NCBI GenBank assembly: GCA_020081605.1
Contig: JAHREC010000062.1
Span: 4,583,758 to 4,647,757, forward strand
DNA length: 64,000 nt
Direction of reading: 5' to 3'
Source: Albifimbria verrucaria
Taxonomy: Eukaryota; Ascomycota; Sordariomycetes; Hypocreales; Stachybotryaceae
Shown here: positions 22,952 through 37,797 of the stretch, in pieces
How positions within the stretch are numbered: the first letter of the stretch is position 1
Layout: every line of letters starts with the position of its first letter
Notes under the pieces: generated by a model
What the model saw: only the letters and a program-made list of their open reading frames with translations
Databases searched by the model: none
What the model was told of the DNA's origin: nothing
Program-made: the position numbers and the translations under genes

Positions 22952-24788
22952 TCAGCACGTATACTCCATATCTATAGTCACACTAGGAACACCAGAGAAA
23001 TCCTCCGGCACTACATACGATACGTTGTAAATCCAATGGTTTCTCAAGGTTGCGCCGTATACCACATCCTGCTTCACTAGACCTGGAGCACTGACGTTCA
23101 CGCTCAAGCAAGGAAGCTCTTCAAGTCCGTCGATGATGTGTTTGTTGCCCAGCGTCCAGGATGGAGGAATGCCGGTCAGGGCAAATGTGAAGATGTTAGT
23201 TCCATCCTGTGTAGTGTTAGGATAGGAGACTGTCAAGCGGTTTGGCGTAGCTTCAGCAGTGAGGGTAGAAGCACTGGGATAGAGCGTGAAAAATCCCATA
23301 TACGGGTATGGCTTGTGTGCAGGGTCTGCCGCCCATTGGACTATCGCAGGCACGTATTGGTTGCCTCTGTTTTTGGTCTCGGCGACTGTCTGAGCACCGA
23401 TCATAACATCAGCACTGAGCCAAGAGGTGACAATTCGAGGGTTGTCCGAGGTCAAGTCCTCCCAGACGGTCTTGTTGATGAAACGACTGCCTTCCCATTT
23501 GTCTTTGGAAGTGATAATTGCCTCGGCGTCTTTATCGATGGTTGGGGCGATGACGTCCATGACCAGCGCAAAAGCAGCTCCTGGGCGACATCGTATAGCA
23601 AATCGCCCTCGCCTAGTGGAGGCTGTCCTCCAACGCCACGCCCATAAACGCCCCACAACACCATGGAGAGAATCTGAGAATGTGTGTTTGCGTCGCGACT
23701 ATAGGCGCGATCATACGGTCCAACCATATTCCCGAGGTATGGATTGTAGTGTGCAGCAATATCCTTCCAGAGCTCAGACATGATGGTCTTTGCATGCTTT
23801 GTCATGGGCGCATCAGCTGGTCCATAGGCAATATTGGCAGCGAGAGCCCAGATGTCAATGCCATAGTAGTTTGGAGCATTATACTCTGACAGTACGTTCT
23901 GGCCGCCTCGCTCAAATAGCTCGAAGATATCTTTTCCTTGCTGCCAAGCAAAGTCGATGAGAACCTGGTTGTTCTTTCGCTTGCCAATCCAGCCGGCAGT
24001 GAGCGCCCGCATAATGGCCGGGTTGGAGTAGCCAAGGATCAGGTTATCATCCTGGGGAAAGGAGCCATTTCGGCGCATTCCACCGATAGCCGCAGCCTCC
24101 AATGCATCTTCGATGCGAGTTGTGAGTGCAGGGGGAGCAAATGGTCAAACTCTTCCACAATCTGGATGAGCTGGGTGCTAAAGCCGTTTTGTAAGCATGA
24201 AAACGCTGAAAAAGAGTTGAACAACTACTAACCCGACAAACTCTCTCCAGTTAGGGTCATATGTTTCATAGATCTCCGGGAAACAATGGCCCGTCTGGTG
24301 TCGGATCCGGCTGGTCTGGTGACAACTTGAAAGTTCCATACCAGGCAGACTCGAAGTTGCTGTTCATCTGGTTCGCCAGGCTGCAGGAGGATTAGCCATA
24401 CGTGCCGTGTCGGGGCCGGGGGTTGCTTGTTGAGACTTACACATTTTCAATCGCTGCAATTGCAGACTTCACATCACTGCACTTGGCTCGGTGCAGCAGG
24501 CCAGCAATGTACCAGGCAGTGAACCGGATAGACCATTGGCCATTGTCCTGGTACCAGATGTAGTTGTAGGATGCATCATAGCGTGAGTCTGAAACCTCCA
24601 TAGAGTAATCGAACAGGCTCTGGGCATCTAAAAGGTTGAAACTGTCAATATATGTGTGGTTTCAGCTAAGCTTTCTTGCACGGACCTGAAGCGAGTTGCG
24701 AGCTGTTGCCATTACGCTCAGCGAGGCTCGCCGCGCTCACGACGGAGCCTAGAGCCAGGAAAGAAGTAACCCAAGAAAAGGCGCCCAT
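22952..24788 (-). CDS. Secreted six-hairpin (alpha/alpha toroid) glycosidase-like protein (three frameshifts)
   Basis: Exons on the minus strand are 24788-24686, 24627-24441, 24380-24233 and 24177-22952. A signal peptide (MGAFSWVTSFLALGSVVSA) leads into SLFDYSMEVSDSRYDASYNY and a Trp/Tyr-rich helical-toroid sequence: WYQDNGQWSIRFTAWYIAGL, YNPAPNYYG-like SEYNAPNYYGIDIW, and a C-terminal beta-rich part. This resembles fungal proteins of the linalool-dehydratase/six-hairpin glycosidase superfamily. I give the fold, not a reaction. Breaks lie at the run 24278-24280 (two bases lost or one gained), the G5 run 24131-24135 and the CC at 23580-23581. The restored length is about 555 residues. It is divergent from the lactose-permease-like gene across 777 bases. 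Confidence 0.65.
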
Positions 24789-25565
24789 TTCGTATAGTTT
24801 TTCAATCTGGCTCAACTCAATTGCACGTACGGATCCGTACCTGCATCTCACTCTCACCTACCACGCGTGGTTTCCACCCTGTTCTTATCAACTGTCTGGA
24901 TCTCACTGCTCGATTCAAGAGCCATAACCTCGGCCTAACCAAGCCCGGCGAAACCACCGGCATTGAATTGCTCGAATCATCAGCTCATCTCCCTCTCCCC
25001 GCGCTAACTTAGCTATGGATCTTGCCTTGGTTCATACTAGTCCAGTGGGTCCCTTATCATTTTGACAATTGATATGGGCCCAAGCACCGCTTAGAGGCGT
25101 CGTGGCACCCTTCCCCAACCAGCCCTTGTAGCCAATGTTTCCCCGCGAGACCCTGAAGGAAATTGATAACCTCCTAGCCCTCAACAAGACGGGTATGTCC
25201 CTGATTTCTTTGGTTCGTCCGCTCTGACTAAGCCGGTGAAGACCGGCGCTGTTCTCCGACTATCGCTTCCAGTGTCGTATTCCTCGTCCCCGCGTGCAAC
25301 GTGTGGGGTAATCACTTTTCGATGTTCCACCCCATGGGGCCGGGGATCAGCGGTAATTTTCGGCGACCCTAGAGTTCGATTAGGCTGGTAGGTCGTGTGA
25401 TCTGTGGCCCTTGTTACCTGAATCAGATGGATTATAATGCCGTGATAGCCATGACCACACCATCGGCTCGTCGCTTGAAAGTGACAGGATATCAGGCCGT
25501 GATAGTCACGTCTTTCGCCAACTTCCGGCCCAACCCCATCCTTCATTTCACCTCACTGTCACATC
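24789..25565. promoter_or_regulatory. Divergent promoter region between the six-hairpin protein and the sugar transporter
   Basis: 777 bases without a supported gene. GC-rich blocks and CGG triplets at 25250-25400 could bind Zn2Cys6 regulators, but I cannot assign a site. The minus frame 25181-25546 has no domain. Confidence 0.4.
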
Positions 25566-27215
25566 ATGGCTGAAGCTCAAGCTTCTTTTTCTCTTGATGG
25601 CCATCTGGCCAACTCGACTGGGTGGACCCGATGGCTATCGAACAAGGGAATTGTAAAACTTAACGCAGTTCTGTGTCTCTCGCTTATCTCGAGTTACGCG
25701 ACAGGCTATGATGGCTCCATGATGAATGGGCTACAGAGCTTGGACAGTTGGAAGGAGTCATTCAACAATCCCGATGCCCAAGATCTTGCCATGTGAGTTA
25801 TACCATTTCAGACATGTGTAGTTACTGTCACCATCCCCGACAACAAGCTGACCTCGGTTTTCCCCAGCTTGAATGCCATTCAAAATATTGGCCAGCTCGC
25901 GGCGCTTCCCTTCTGTGCCATGTTCTGCGACAAGTTTGGCCGTCGCCCAGCCCTGATCGTTGGTGCAACCATCATGCTTCTTGGTGTTGGGCTTCAGGGT
26001 GGGGCTCACAACACAGGCATGTTCATTGCCGCCAGAGGTATCCTGGGTTTCGGCCTGGCTCTCAACATCACTGCTGCTCCTTTGCTCATCATGGAGCTTG
26101 CTTTCCCAACCCAACGAGCACCCATGGTCTCCATCTATAACACCCTCTGGGGACTCGGAGCTCTCACTGCGGCGTGGATCACGTATGGCACCTTCAGGAT
26201 CAACAGCACCTGGGCGTGGCGTATACCATCTATTCTGCAAGCCTTGTCTAGCATCCTCCAGATCTGTTTGTGCTTTCTCATTGATGAGTCTCCGCGCTGG
26301 CTCATTGCGCAGGAACGTGATGAGGAGGCAGAGAAGCTGCTTGTCAAATACCATGCCAATGGCGACAGCAGCAGTTCGTTTGTGACTGTCGAAATGGAAG
26401 AAATTCGAACTGCGATTCGTCTTGAGAATGAAGCGATGCAATCCACAAGTTATTTGTCATTCTTCAAGACTCGAGGTAACCGCCATCGCTTCTTTATCAT
26501 TCTGGCAGTTGGATTCTTTAGCCAATGGAGTGGCAATGGGCTTATCAGTTATTACCTGACTCTGATCCTCAACTCCATCGGTTACCGTTCTCAGAGCACC
26601 CAGACTCTTATCAACGCTCTTCTAACGCTCTGGTCTATGCTCTGGGGAGTCGTCTTTTCTTTGGTTGTGAACCGTATACCCAGACGCACCATGTTCCTCG
26701 GTTCGACATTGGGATCTTTGGCCACCTTCATAGTTTGGACTGCCCTCGAGGCCACATACGAGATGTCCACTGACCTTGCCGCTGATGGGACAGGCGGTCC
26801 AAGTGGTGTTGCAAAGGGTGTGCTGGCTATGATCTTCCTCTTCAACTTTTTCTTTACAGCTGGTTGGGGTGTGCTACAAGTTACTTATGTGGTTGAGATC
26901 TTGCCATTCAACCTCCGTGCTCGAGGCCTGGTCTTGTACAACCTCTTTGTTGCATGTGCGCTCATTTTCAACCAGTACGCTAATCCAATTGGCGTTGAGA
27001 ACTCAGGGTGGAAATACTACATTACTTATGACGTTTGGCTGGCCGTAGAAGCCGTCGTGGTTTATTTCTTGTTCGTTGAGACTGGTAAGCTCAGTTTGGA
27101 AGAGACTGCCTTGGTGCTCGATGGCCCAGAGGCTGAAGACAAGCTTGCTGGAGAGGTCCTCAGGAACACAGACAAGGCTATTCAGATCAAAGAGATCGAG
27201 AAGGCGTCTAGCTAG
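25566..27215 (+). CDS. MFS sugar transporter, lactose-permease-like
   Basis: An intact 524-residue major-facilitator sugar/H+ symporter. Exon 1 is 25566-25792 and exon 2 is 25868-27215, with a phase-2 intron. Motifs are GYDGSMMNGLQSL in TM1, DKFGRRPALIVG in the loop after TM2, and DESPRWLIAQER after TM6. NRIPRRTMFLGS lies after TM8 and the variant PETxxxSLEE motif FVETGKLSLEE after TM12. About twelve hydrophobic segments are visible. The MNGLQSL signature and the next gene, a GH2 beta-galactosidase on the same strand 543 bases downstream, point to lactose or another beta-galactoside as substrate. The pairing echoes LAC12-LAC4 of Kluyveromyces. Substrate is inferred. Confidence 0.88.
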
Positions 27216-27757
27216 TTGCATCCCATGTATTACTACCAATGATTAATATATTTTTGTTACAGTATTACTGCATTGCTCTGTGCAAGTTCATGGCACCTCA
27301 ATCTTGTGTATTTCTTCCCATACGACCTACGTTCAAGCAGAAAGTCGTTATGGTAGTTTTGCATGACACATAATTTATCCACAGTAGTGCTTGTCACAGA
27401 CTAGCTGCTCAAAACTAGGGTATCGGGCACTCTGGATTCACAGTAACGGATGTGCTTATCAGCTATTGACCCGCATTTACGACGCTAAGCATGCTGTGAA
27501 CAAAAGAGCGAGGACAGGCCGGTATTGTTCGGCGGAAGTGGGGATTGGCGCATTTGGCGTGAGGACTAGGCACTTCAGTACCCGAGCTTTGCTAATCTGT
27601 ACGGTGACCGGATTTTGCCGTCGGGACAATTGACATAACCGAAATGTTATTGCCGAACTATTTCACGGTCCGATATCTGTTCAGATATCAACGCCTGATA
27701 TCTACTCGCCCAATGAAGTAAAGCATACCAGTGTGGCAAGGAGGCAAGACAGCAATC
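27216..27757. other. Intergenic region between permease and GH2 genes
   Basis: 542 bases holding the 3' end of the permease transcript and the promoter of the GH2 gene. The frame 27391-27633 has no domain. Confidence 0.5.
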
Positions 27758-30953
<3,196 letters not shown>

Positions 30954-31705
30954 TTCAGCTTCTATGTAACTAAAGGTATATGCATAGACTGACTTCCGTC
31001 CTCTTCTGCAAAAAAAAACTGAAACTCGAAATATTGACATAGCTGCTTCGCCTGCCCAGGGATATGCTGACTTACCTCACCCCGATGTTTGTGTTACTAA
31101 TTGAAACACGATGTCATGAATTTCTTGTCCCATGCGCGAGTCTTGCGGGAGCAGGCCGTTGCAGGATTGCATCAATGTCAATGCAACTCAGTTCCAGGTG
31201 TATCAAAGACAACCAACTATAAGGTCCGTGCTTCAAGGCGAATCTGGTGGTTACGCACACGTTCAACATACGAACGGCAAGGCGTGAAATCACCGTTACA
31301 ATACGCGTATAGAGCCATCGTATAATACGCCAACTCCACTCCGCCCACTTGGTTAGCACAGCCCCATATTAGACATGTGGCGCAACTGTTGCGTACCAGA
31401 GACTGACTCAATGCCGAAACTCTGATTGGCTTCTTTATCGTTGACGCTTGTCAATGTTGATACGCGTATTTTCTCAAAAGCACACAAAGTGAATACGCAG
31501 TCACGTATCCTGTGTTAGGAAACTGCATGGCCAGTCACCTATATCTACGCCAAGACCTCCTCATTGTTTACTCTTGGATATCATTCTTTCACTACATTTG
31601 CCTTTATTTCTTTATACTAAATCTCAATAGGCATCCAACGGACAATTTCCTAGATACCGTACCGAGGTTGGCCCTTATCAACATTCGCCAAGCGCATTCT
31701 CTACA
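30954..31705. other. Intergenic region
   Basis: No supported gene. Weak overlapping frames on both strands at 31101-31411 have no domain. An AT-rich pyrimidine tract precedes the RTA1 start. Confidence 0.5.
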
Positions 31706-32683
31706 ATGTCTGAGGCACCTGAAAAGTTTGTCTTTTATGCGTATCAGCCTTCAATAGCTGGTGCAGTCATATTTGTTGTTCTATTCGGCCTTTCAACTCT
31801 ATGGCACATCAAACAAATCGTTCAAACCCGGACATGGTTTTTATACCTTTCCTTGTCGGTTGTCTCTGTAAGTTTCGCCAGATCCGCCTGTCTTCACTTA
31901 CCATACAACTCAACATTCTTGGGCCGTTTCTTATGTATGCTACGAGAAATCGCAGACACTAACAAGATATGTAGTTGAAACTGTGGGATACATCGGACGA
32001 GCCATGTCATCCAAGGAATATCCTGATTTCACTAAAAACCCTACATCATTCAATCAGTCTTACTACTTCTCGGTCCGACTCTATTCGCAGCTTCTATCTA
32101 CATGATCCTCGGCCGCCTCGTTCGTTTGCTCGGTGCCGACCATTACTCTATCATCAGCCCGCGATGGCTTACGAAGTTTTTCGTCCTAGGAGACGTCCTG
32201 TCATTCTTCGCTCAGGGTGGTGGAGGCGGTCTACTGACGACTGCTAAGACCGAAGATGATGTTAAAAAGGGCGAAAACATTATTCTTGGTGGTTTGGGGA
32301 TTCAGATTCTATTCTTCAGCTTCTTTATCGTCGTGACAATCGTGTTTCACCGACGCATCGCTCGCGAGCCCACCACCAGATCACACGCCATCACAGCACC
32401 TTGGAGGCCTCTGCTTTACGTTTTATATGCGACCAGCTTGCTTATTTTAATTCGATCGCTTTATCGTGTCGCCGAATACGCCCTTGGTAAACACAGTATC
32501 CTTCAAGAGAAGGAGTATTGGCTATACATCTTTGATGCTCTGCCTATGATATTAGTATCAGTTCTATTTAACTGGATGCATCCTTCTTGCGTTCTAAATG
32601 TCAAAACCAATACGGACACTGAGTTGGGGTACAACATGGATGCCCCTCAACAGGAGCGTCCGAACAGGAAGCATTACCATTGA
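31706..32683 (+). CDS. RTA1-like membrane protein (two frameshifts)
   Basis: A seven-transmembrane RTA1/RTM1/RSB1 family protein, related to lipid-translocating exporters and to resistance to toxic compounds. Exon 1 is 31706-31867 and exon 2 is 31975-32683. The family hallmark FETVGYIGRA spans the splice junction. GRLVRLLGADHYSIISPRW, FVLGDVLSFFAQGGGGG, YRVAEYALG and the C-terminal FNWMHPSCVL follow in order. Breaks lie at the T5 run 31838-31842 (restoring TWFFIPFLVGC) and the C3 run 32039-32041 (restoring KNPYIIQSVLLLLGPTLFA). Restored length is about 290 residues, normal for the family. The 107-base intron is the longest in the window. Confidence 0.88.
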
Positions 32684-34683
32684 CTAGATGAGCGGTAAAC
32701 GACAAAAATCTTATGGTTTTCGAAAGAACCTATGGAACAATCCTCACATTCATATTCAACCAAGTTCAATGTCTGAATGACTTGAACACTATATAGCAAC
32801 GGGGCAGAGCCCGGAACGGACCTCATGGTCACCACATACTGCATTAGCAAAGCTGGAATATTAGCATGTTTACGAAGAGCCGCTCGAGTCGGCACATTTG
32901 GGCCTCGGCCAAATTTAAGTTTGCTTCTCGATTTCGCAGTACATTTTACAGATTTCCTTGTTTAGAATTTTTAGAGGCCTGTTAAGATATATAGAATTTA
33001 ATCTATTTGTACAATTCACATGGCTTTCTCGAACATGTATAAGAGATCTGTTATTTGCTGCTATCTCTCTGTGTAAATTCGTATGTCCGGGAGAGCATCT
33101 GCGCCATGATTGATGACATGTTAGATCGCATCATCCCAGAAGTATATCATTTACGTTCGTGCCCGACGATAAGTGGGTAGTTGTGTTGAGAAGGTACATT
33201 CCTGACTTTGTAACACAACATAATCTGCAGTCCACGTGGACTTGCGTGGAAAGTGATGGGGTATAGGATAATAGACACTTAAGTGTCTCATAATGCAAGC
33301 TGCTGCCCGCGATGATATGCATTTCTGTCTTTGGGGTGGCACTGTGAGGACGGTAAAGGCTGATGTCACGCCTGAGACTAATGTGACGAGTTGGCCGCAC
33401 GAAGGTTGTGTACATACTCATTTCTATCATTGTTCAAGAATAATTTTTCTTTAAATTCCCCATGTTGCTTAACTTATTTCCCAACTACAGGGTCGCTTGT
33501 GCTGGATCCAAAAATTCCTTGGAAACTATTTTAGTTAAACCGCGTAGCTCAGACTACCGGGTAACTGTACCTCAGATCGAGATTATGAGGTTAGGGAACA
33601 ACTTGTATTGGTGTAAGACCAAAATGACGCGAAATCAGTCGAGCATAATAGGCTTTGCGCGTTTAAAACGAAGAAAACGTGTTCTTTTCTATTTGTTGCC
33701 ACAGTCATTTAAAGTAAGGTAGCGAGCCTGATATTGCCCCTGAAGTCTGTGAGGCAACCAGCCTAAAATTAGTGAGTACAGATTGTTGGTAGTGTTCTGC
33801 GTCCGTACTAGCATGTTTCACACAGATAACACTCACGGCTACATTCAGCATATGGTGCATTCTGTGAATATCAGTTCAAACCTCTCATCTGATTATTGAC
33901 ATGTGTAGGCTTTTAATAAAGAGGTCTTGTAATGTGTTGGGAAGGGAATGACCGGGCGCTTCATTGTGCTTTGTACTTACCCTGGAGCTGTAGCTAGTTC
34001 GAAGATCACAATCTTTATAGACTAAGCACGCAGGCTTCGCTTTTCTTTAATCAATTAACGACTTCTCTTCAATCTTTGAGTTTGATCATTTGATCTTGAA
34101 TATTCCGTGCTACGAGCGTTGCAGTTGTGTGAATAGGTTGCGGATTTCAGCCCCGACAAAAATAATGCTAGTGTGCTGTATCAATCCATTGCTAGAATTA
34201 TTTTGGTGACACTTTCTTTTTCGTTTAGTAACCATCCATTGCTGATGGTTTCCTTAAGAGTTGCTGACAAAAACGTGTCCTCAGTCCTATGCTGGTATCT
34301 CGATTTAAATACCATGTCGCTGAGATCGTGGGATGTAATAACCCTATCTCCAAAAGTTGTAATTGAAACAATGTATGGTTCATTTTCCGTCTCAAGTTCA
34401 ACAAGTCCAGACAACAGCTGCTAAAGGATTCGGCCTTCGATTGTAATGTGGGTGCCGATCTCGGTTGGTGGGTCGGAGAAGATAGTGCGGGTCTCGTGTC
34501 ATCCAAAGGCGCCGTTGCAAACGCCTTTGATTAGCGTCAATAATCATACAAGCCTTGATGAATCACCCAAGCAGACTAATGTGAGAGGTTTTTGTAAGAT
34601 TTTTGTATGCATTTGCTGAGATATCTGGCCAAAACATAGACCAGAACCACTGGACGGTCTTCGGCCAGTATTTGAGTGCAGCC
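32684..34683. other. Intergenic region of 2 kb
   Basis: AT-rich with no supported gene. Frames at 33131-33430, 33462-33722 and 34173-34506 lack domains. The frame that opens at 34603 is the upstream extension of the next gene. Confidence 0.5.
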
Positions 34684-36245
34684 ATGTCTTCTTCACAGAC
34701 AACTACTGTTTTGGAGTGCCCTGTAGTTTCGTCCTCGGAAGGCTGCGGGAGCGCTATCTACTTGCAGCATATTCCTCCAACCCACCCTGACAATGAAATT
34801 GTGCCCAGCAATGAGCCTCACGATGAAGGAATAGTGGATCAGCAGGTTGGGATGGATGATTGGGACAAGAATGAAGGCTGGCCTGTTGTTGCTGCTGGTT
34901 CAGCAATATTCTTTGTCTACCTCGGCCTGGTGTATTCATATGGCATTGTACAACTGCATCTCTCTGAAGCCCGGCTCGCTAATATCTCGACACTGGCATT
35001 CATTGGATCTGTGGGGGCTGCAATGTCACCCCTGCTGGCCATGGTTGCGGCGAGGGTTATTCACAGAGTTGGATATCGAGCCACTTCTATGATTGGCAGC
35101 ATTCTCCTCGGACTTGGAGAGTTTACTGCAGGCTGGTCGACTAGATCTGTTCCTGCAATGTTTGTCACACAGGGCTTCATCTTTGGGCTTGGGTCCGCGT
35201 TTTTGTTCCTGGTACGCAGTCTCAGTCCGCAACACACAAAGTACAATGCTAACCCTTACTTTAGCCAGCAGCCACTGTCCCATCGTTGTGGTTCAAGAGG
35301 AAGAGGGGATTGGCGACTGGCATTGTTTATGGCGGTGCGGGAATCGGTTCCGCAGTTGTTGCTCTATCACTCGAGAAACTCATTAGCGTCTCCAGCCTCG
35401 AGACTGCCTTGAAAATTCTTGGTGCGATGGCATGGGCTATCTGTATCACAGCTTCATATTTTCTCAAGGCACCTCCTGGGCGTGGACGAGCCGTCGTTCG
35501 TGTACAATGGTAAATTCCAACTTGAAATCTGAGTGAACTTAGAGACAACTAGCGTTACTAACATCAAGATATAGGGGTCTGTTTCGAAGTTTGAAGTTTC
35601 TGATTATGCTTCTCATGGGTGCCATCGCAACCTTTCCACTCTTCGTACCTCCATTTCTACTGCCACTATATGTGACATCAGTTGGACTCTCTGGCCAAAC
35701 CGCTGCCGCCATTCTCGCGTCATGGAATCTTGCCTCTGCCGTCGGGCGAATTGGCATGGGTTTCGGAGCGGATGCTTACATCGGCCCAGTGAACAGTATG
35801 CTGGCTTCTTTGACCATCATAGCAGTCAGCACGATGGCTTTGTGGCCCTTCGCTTCATCTCTGGGTCTGCTTGTGTTCTTCGCTATTCTCAACGGGATGG
35901 GGTCTGGAGGTTTCTTTAGTCTGATGCCGGTTGTTGTGGGTGCTGTTTTTGGAGACAGCCAACTAGCCACCATTATGTCGATGCTGATAACGTCATGGAC
36001 TTTTGGCTATTTCATGGTATGTGGGAAGAACTCAGCTGGTTTGCTTTTTATATGGGGTATGACTGATTATTGTACAGGGAGCGCCAATTGCAGGCTATCT
36101 GTTGGAAGCTTATGGTGGTGCGGAGGCTGGACTTTCGGCTTTTCGCCCTGCCTTCTTCTATGCTGGCTCACTGACACTTGCGAGCGCAGGCATGATTTTG
36201 ATTGTCCGTTTGATGATGAACCGAAAGGTCTTCGCAAGAGTATAA
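34684..36245 (+). CDS. MFS monocarboxylate-type transporter
   Basis: An intact 460-residue MFS protein of the fungal monocarboxylate permease (MCT/SLC16-like) family. Exons are 34684-35211, 35265-35509, 35575-36016 and 36078-36245, with good branch sites (gttactaac before exon 3). A 60-residue cytosolic N-terminus ends in GWPVVAAGSAIFFVYLGLVYSYG. The family's TM4-TM5 phrase LPAATVPSLWFKRKRGLATG spans exons 1 and 2, followed by GGAGIGSA. TM7-12 include SAVGRIGMGFGAD and NGMGSGGFFSLMPVVVGAVFG. MCT relatives move carboxylates or secondary metabolites; the substrate is unknown. The ATG at 34684 was preferred over the upstream non-ATG extension. Confidence 0.88.
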
Positions 36246-37475
36246 CAAGAATAAATGCCAGCCGACATATATACGAATATAACTGTTGTGTAATCGCCTC
36301 ATAGAATGGGTTTCTGATCTCTCCACAGGTTCACTTTTAGTTACCAGAATGTAGATGCAGCGAGATACTCGTCGTGGAACCATCAAATAACACCTGCCAC
36401 TCGTTGATGAGATTACTCTCTCTGTCAGATCGGATGACGTTCGATAAACCCAGGACAAGTTTCTGTTAGCTTAGATGTGCATCTCTAGATGGGCTTGAGA
36501 CTTTCCTCATAGGTTCATCGGGGAGATGCATTCCTTAGTCATACATCGAACGTGATACACCATGCTCAATAATGTAGTGTATTCCAAGGGTCGACTGCCA
36601 CGTATTTGATGCATAACTTCATAGTGGCCACTCGGACTGGAATTTTCTACTCGCGACGAATTGTAGCAGTTCTGTACACCACGTAACCTGAGAACTTTAC
36701 CTATAGCTTGCATTGTGGAACAAAATTCTATTTTTCTGATCAAATATGAACCTATCATTGAGGCTATTGCAAACAACCGGCTTAGAGATTCAACTTCGCC
36801 AAGGACGCATTTCCCAGCCAGCTTTATTACAACCCGCAAGCTTTCATTTTTGCAAATACCATTACGACCATGGGTTGAACTGAATAGCCTTGATGGACAT
36901 GACCAGCCTTGTCATAATTATACCTAGACTGAGACAATTGCCGAGGTTCCTGCCCTGCCGACTGTCCGATGACATTCCTCACTTGAGCGTCTATCCTCCC
37001 CAGCTTCAAGGCTGACACTCCACCACATACCTAGCAGATCGAAGGGGTTCTTGATCATACGTGGACAGGCGAGTCTATGATTCACTAGAATGGTTAAGCT
37101 GATTTGGGTGGACGATGGAATATCGTCGACTAACAAAAGGGCATGAACCATTAGCGAGTGACTGGTGTCAAAATGTACATATCGTGAGCATTGATGGAAC
37201 AAATTCCGTCATTTACATTCCAAATCGATTGATTTAAAACATACCCCCTCTTTCTTACCATTTACAGTAGTTTTACTTCTATACCTTCGGAATGGTCTAT
37301 GGCATACTTTGCTTCACACGATGCAAGGCTTTGTCAGTCTACAACATGCAAACGTTTGCTTTCTTCAGCGACATATATAAACCTTGGAAACTCCCGGAAT
37401 CTTTCAATTATCGCTCAGCAGATTACACATCTTAACAGCATCTAGACTCCCAACCAGTATTTCCAATAAACAAAA
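36246..37475. other. Intergenic region and promoter of the cysteine-rich protein gene
   Basis: No other gene supported. The last 110 bases form the promoter and leader of the gene at 37476. Confidence 0.55.
37370..37383 (+). promoter_or_regulatory. TATA box of the cysteine-rich secreted protein gene
   Basis: A strong ACATATATAAACC element lies about 100 bases before the ATG at 37476. A pyrimidine/adenine-rich leader ending AACAAAAATG follows, a good fungal start context. Confidence 0.6.
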
Positions 37476-37797
37476 ATGAGATTCACCGTCCCAACTTTAC
37501 TCAGGTATGCGAATCACACTCTCTATTCCTCACTCAAATACTAACATTGCTAGCCTTTTCGTCCTCGGTTTGTGCCATAACCCCTCAGATAAGGTAAAAA
37601 TTAGCTAAAGTAAGCGTCTAGGAGCTACGGCAAATGGACACAAAGGACATAACCCATGCGAAATCGTGGGCGGATCGTGTGACCCCGTTAATCAATATTT
37701 TTGCAGTGGAGAGAGGGATGTGTCCATTGACTTGCCATGTGGCCCAGGCGGTTTTGTTGGAGTCGGATGCTGCTGGCACCCAGAGTGGGATATCTAA
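37476..37797 (+). CDS. Small secreted cysteine-rich protein, 72 residues
   Basis: Three exons, 37476-37504, 37554-37567 and 37622-37797, joined by introns of 49 and 54 bases with GTATGC..TAG and GTTTGT..TAG borders. Exon 2 is only 14 bases. The product starts with a clear signal peptide (MRFTVPTLLSLFVLGGATA). A mature chain of about 53 residues follows with six cysteines in the order C-x6-C-x7-C-x11-C-x9-CC, rich in Gly and ending CCWHPEWDI. I do not recognise the family. Effector-like, antimicrobial or adhesive roles are all possible. The adjacent-cysteine pattern suggests a knotted disulfide fold. The fit of signal peptide, phase-consistent introns and TATA box supports it as a real gene although each exon is short. 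Confidence 0.68.

Noticed and set aside
25758..26441. 227-codon minus-strand open frame
   Set aside because: Antisense shadow of the lactose-permease-like transporter.
30954..31411. Overlapping 60-80 codon frames on both strands
   Set aside because: No domain, no signal peptide and no splice pattern; consistent with chance.
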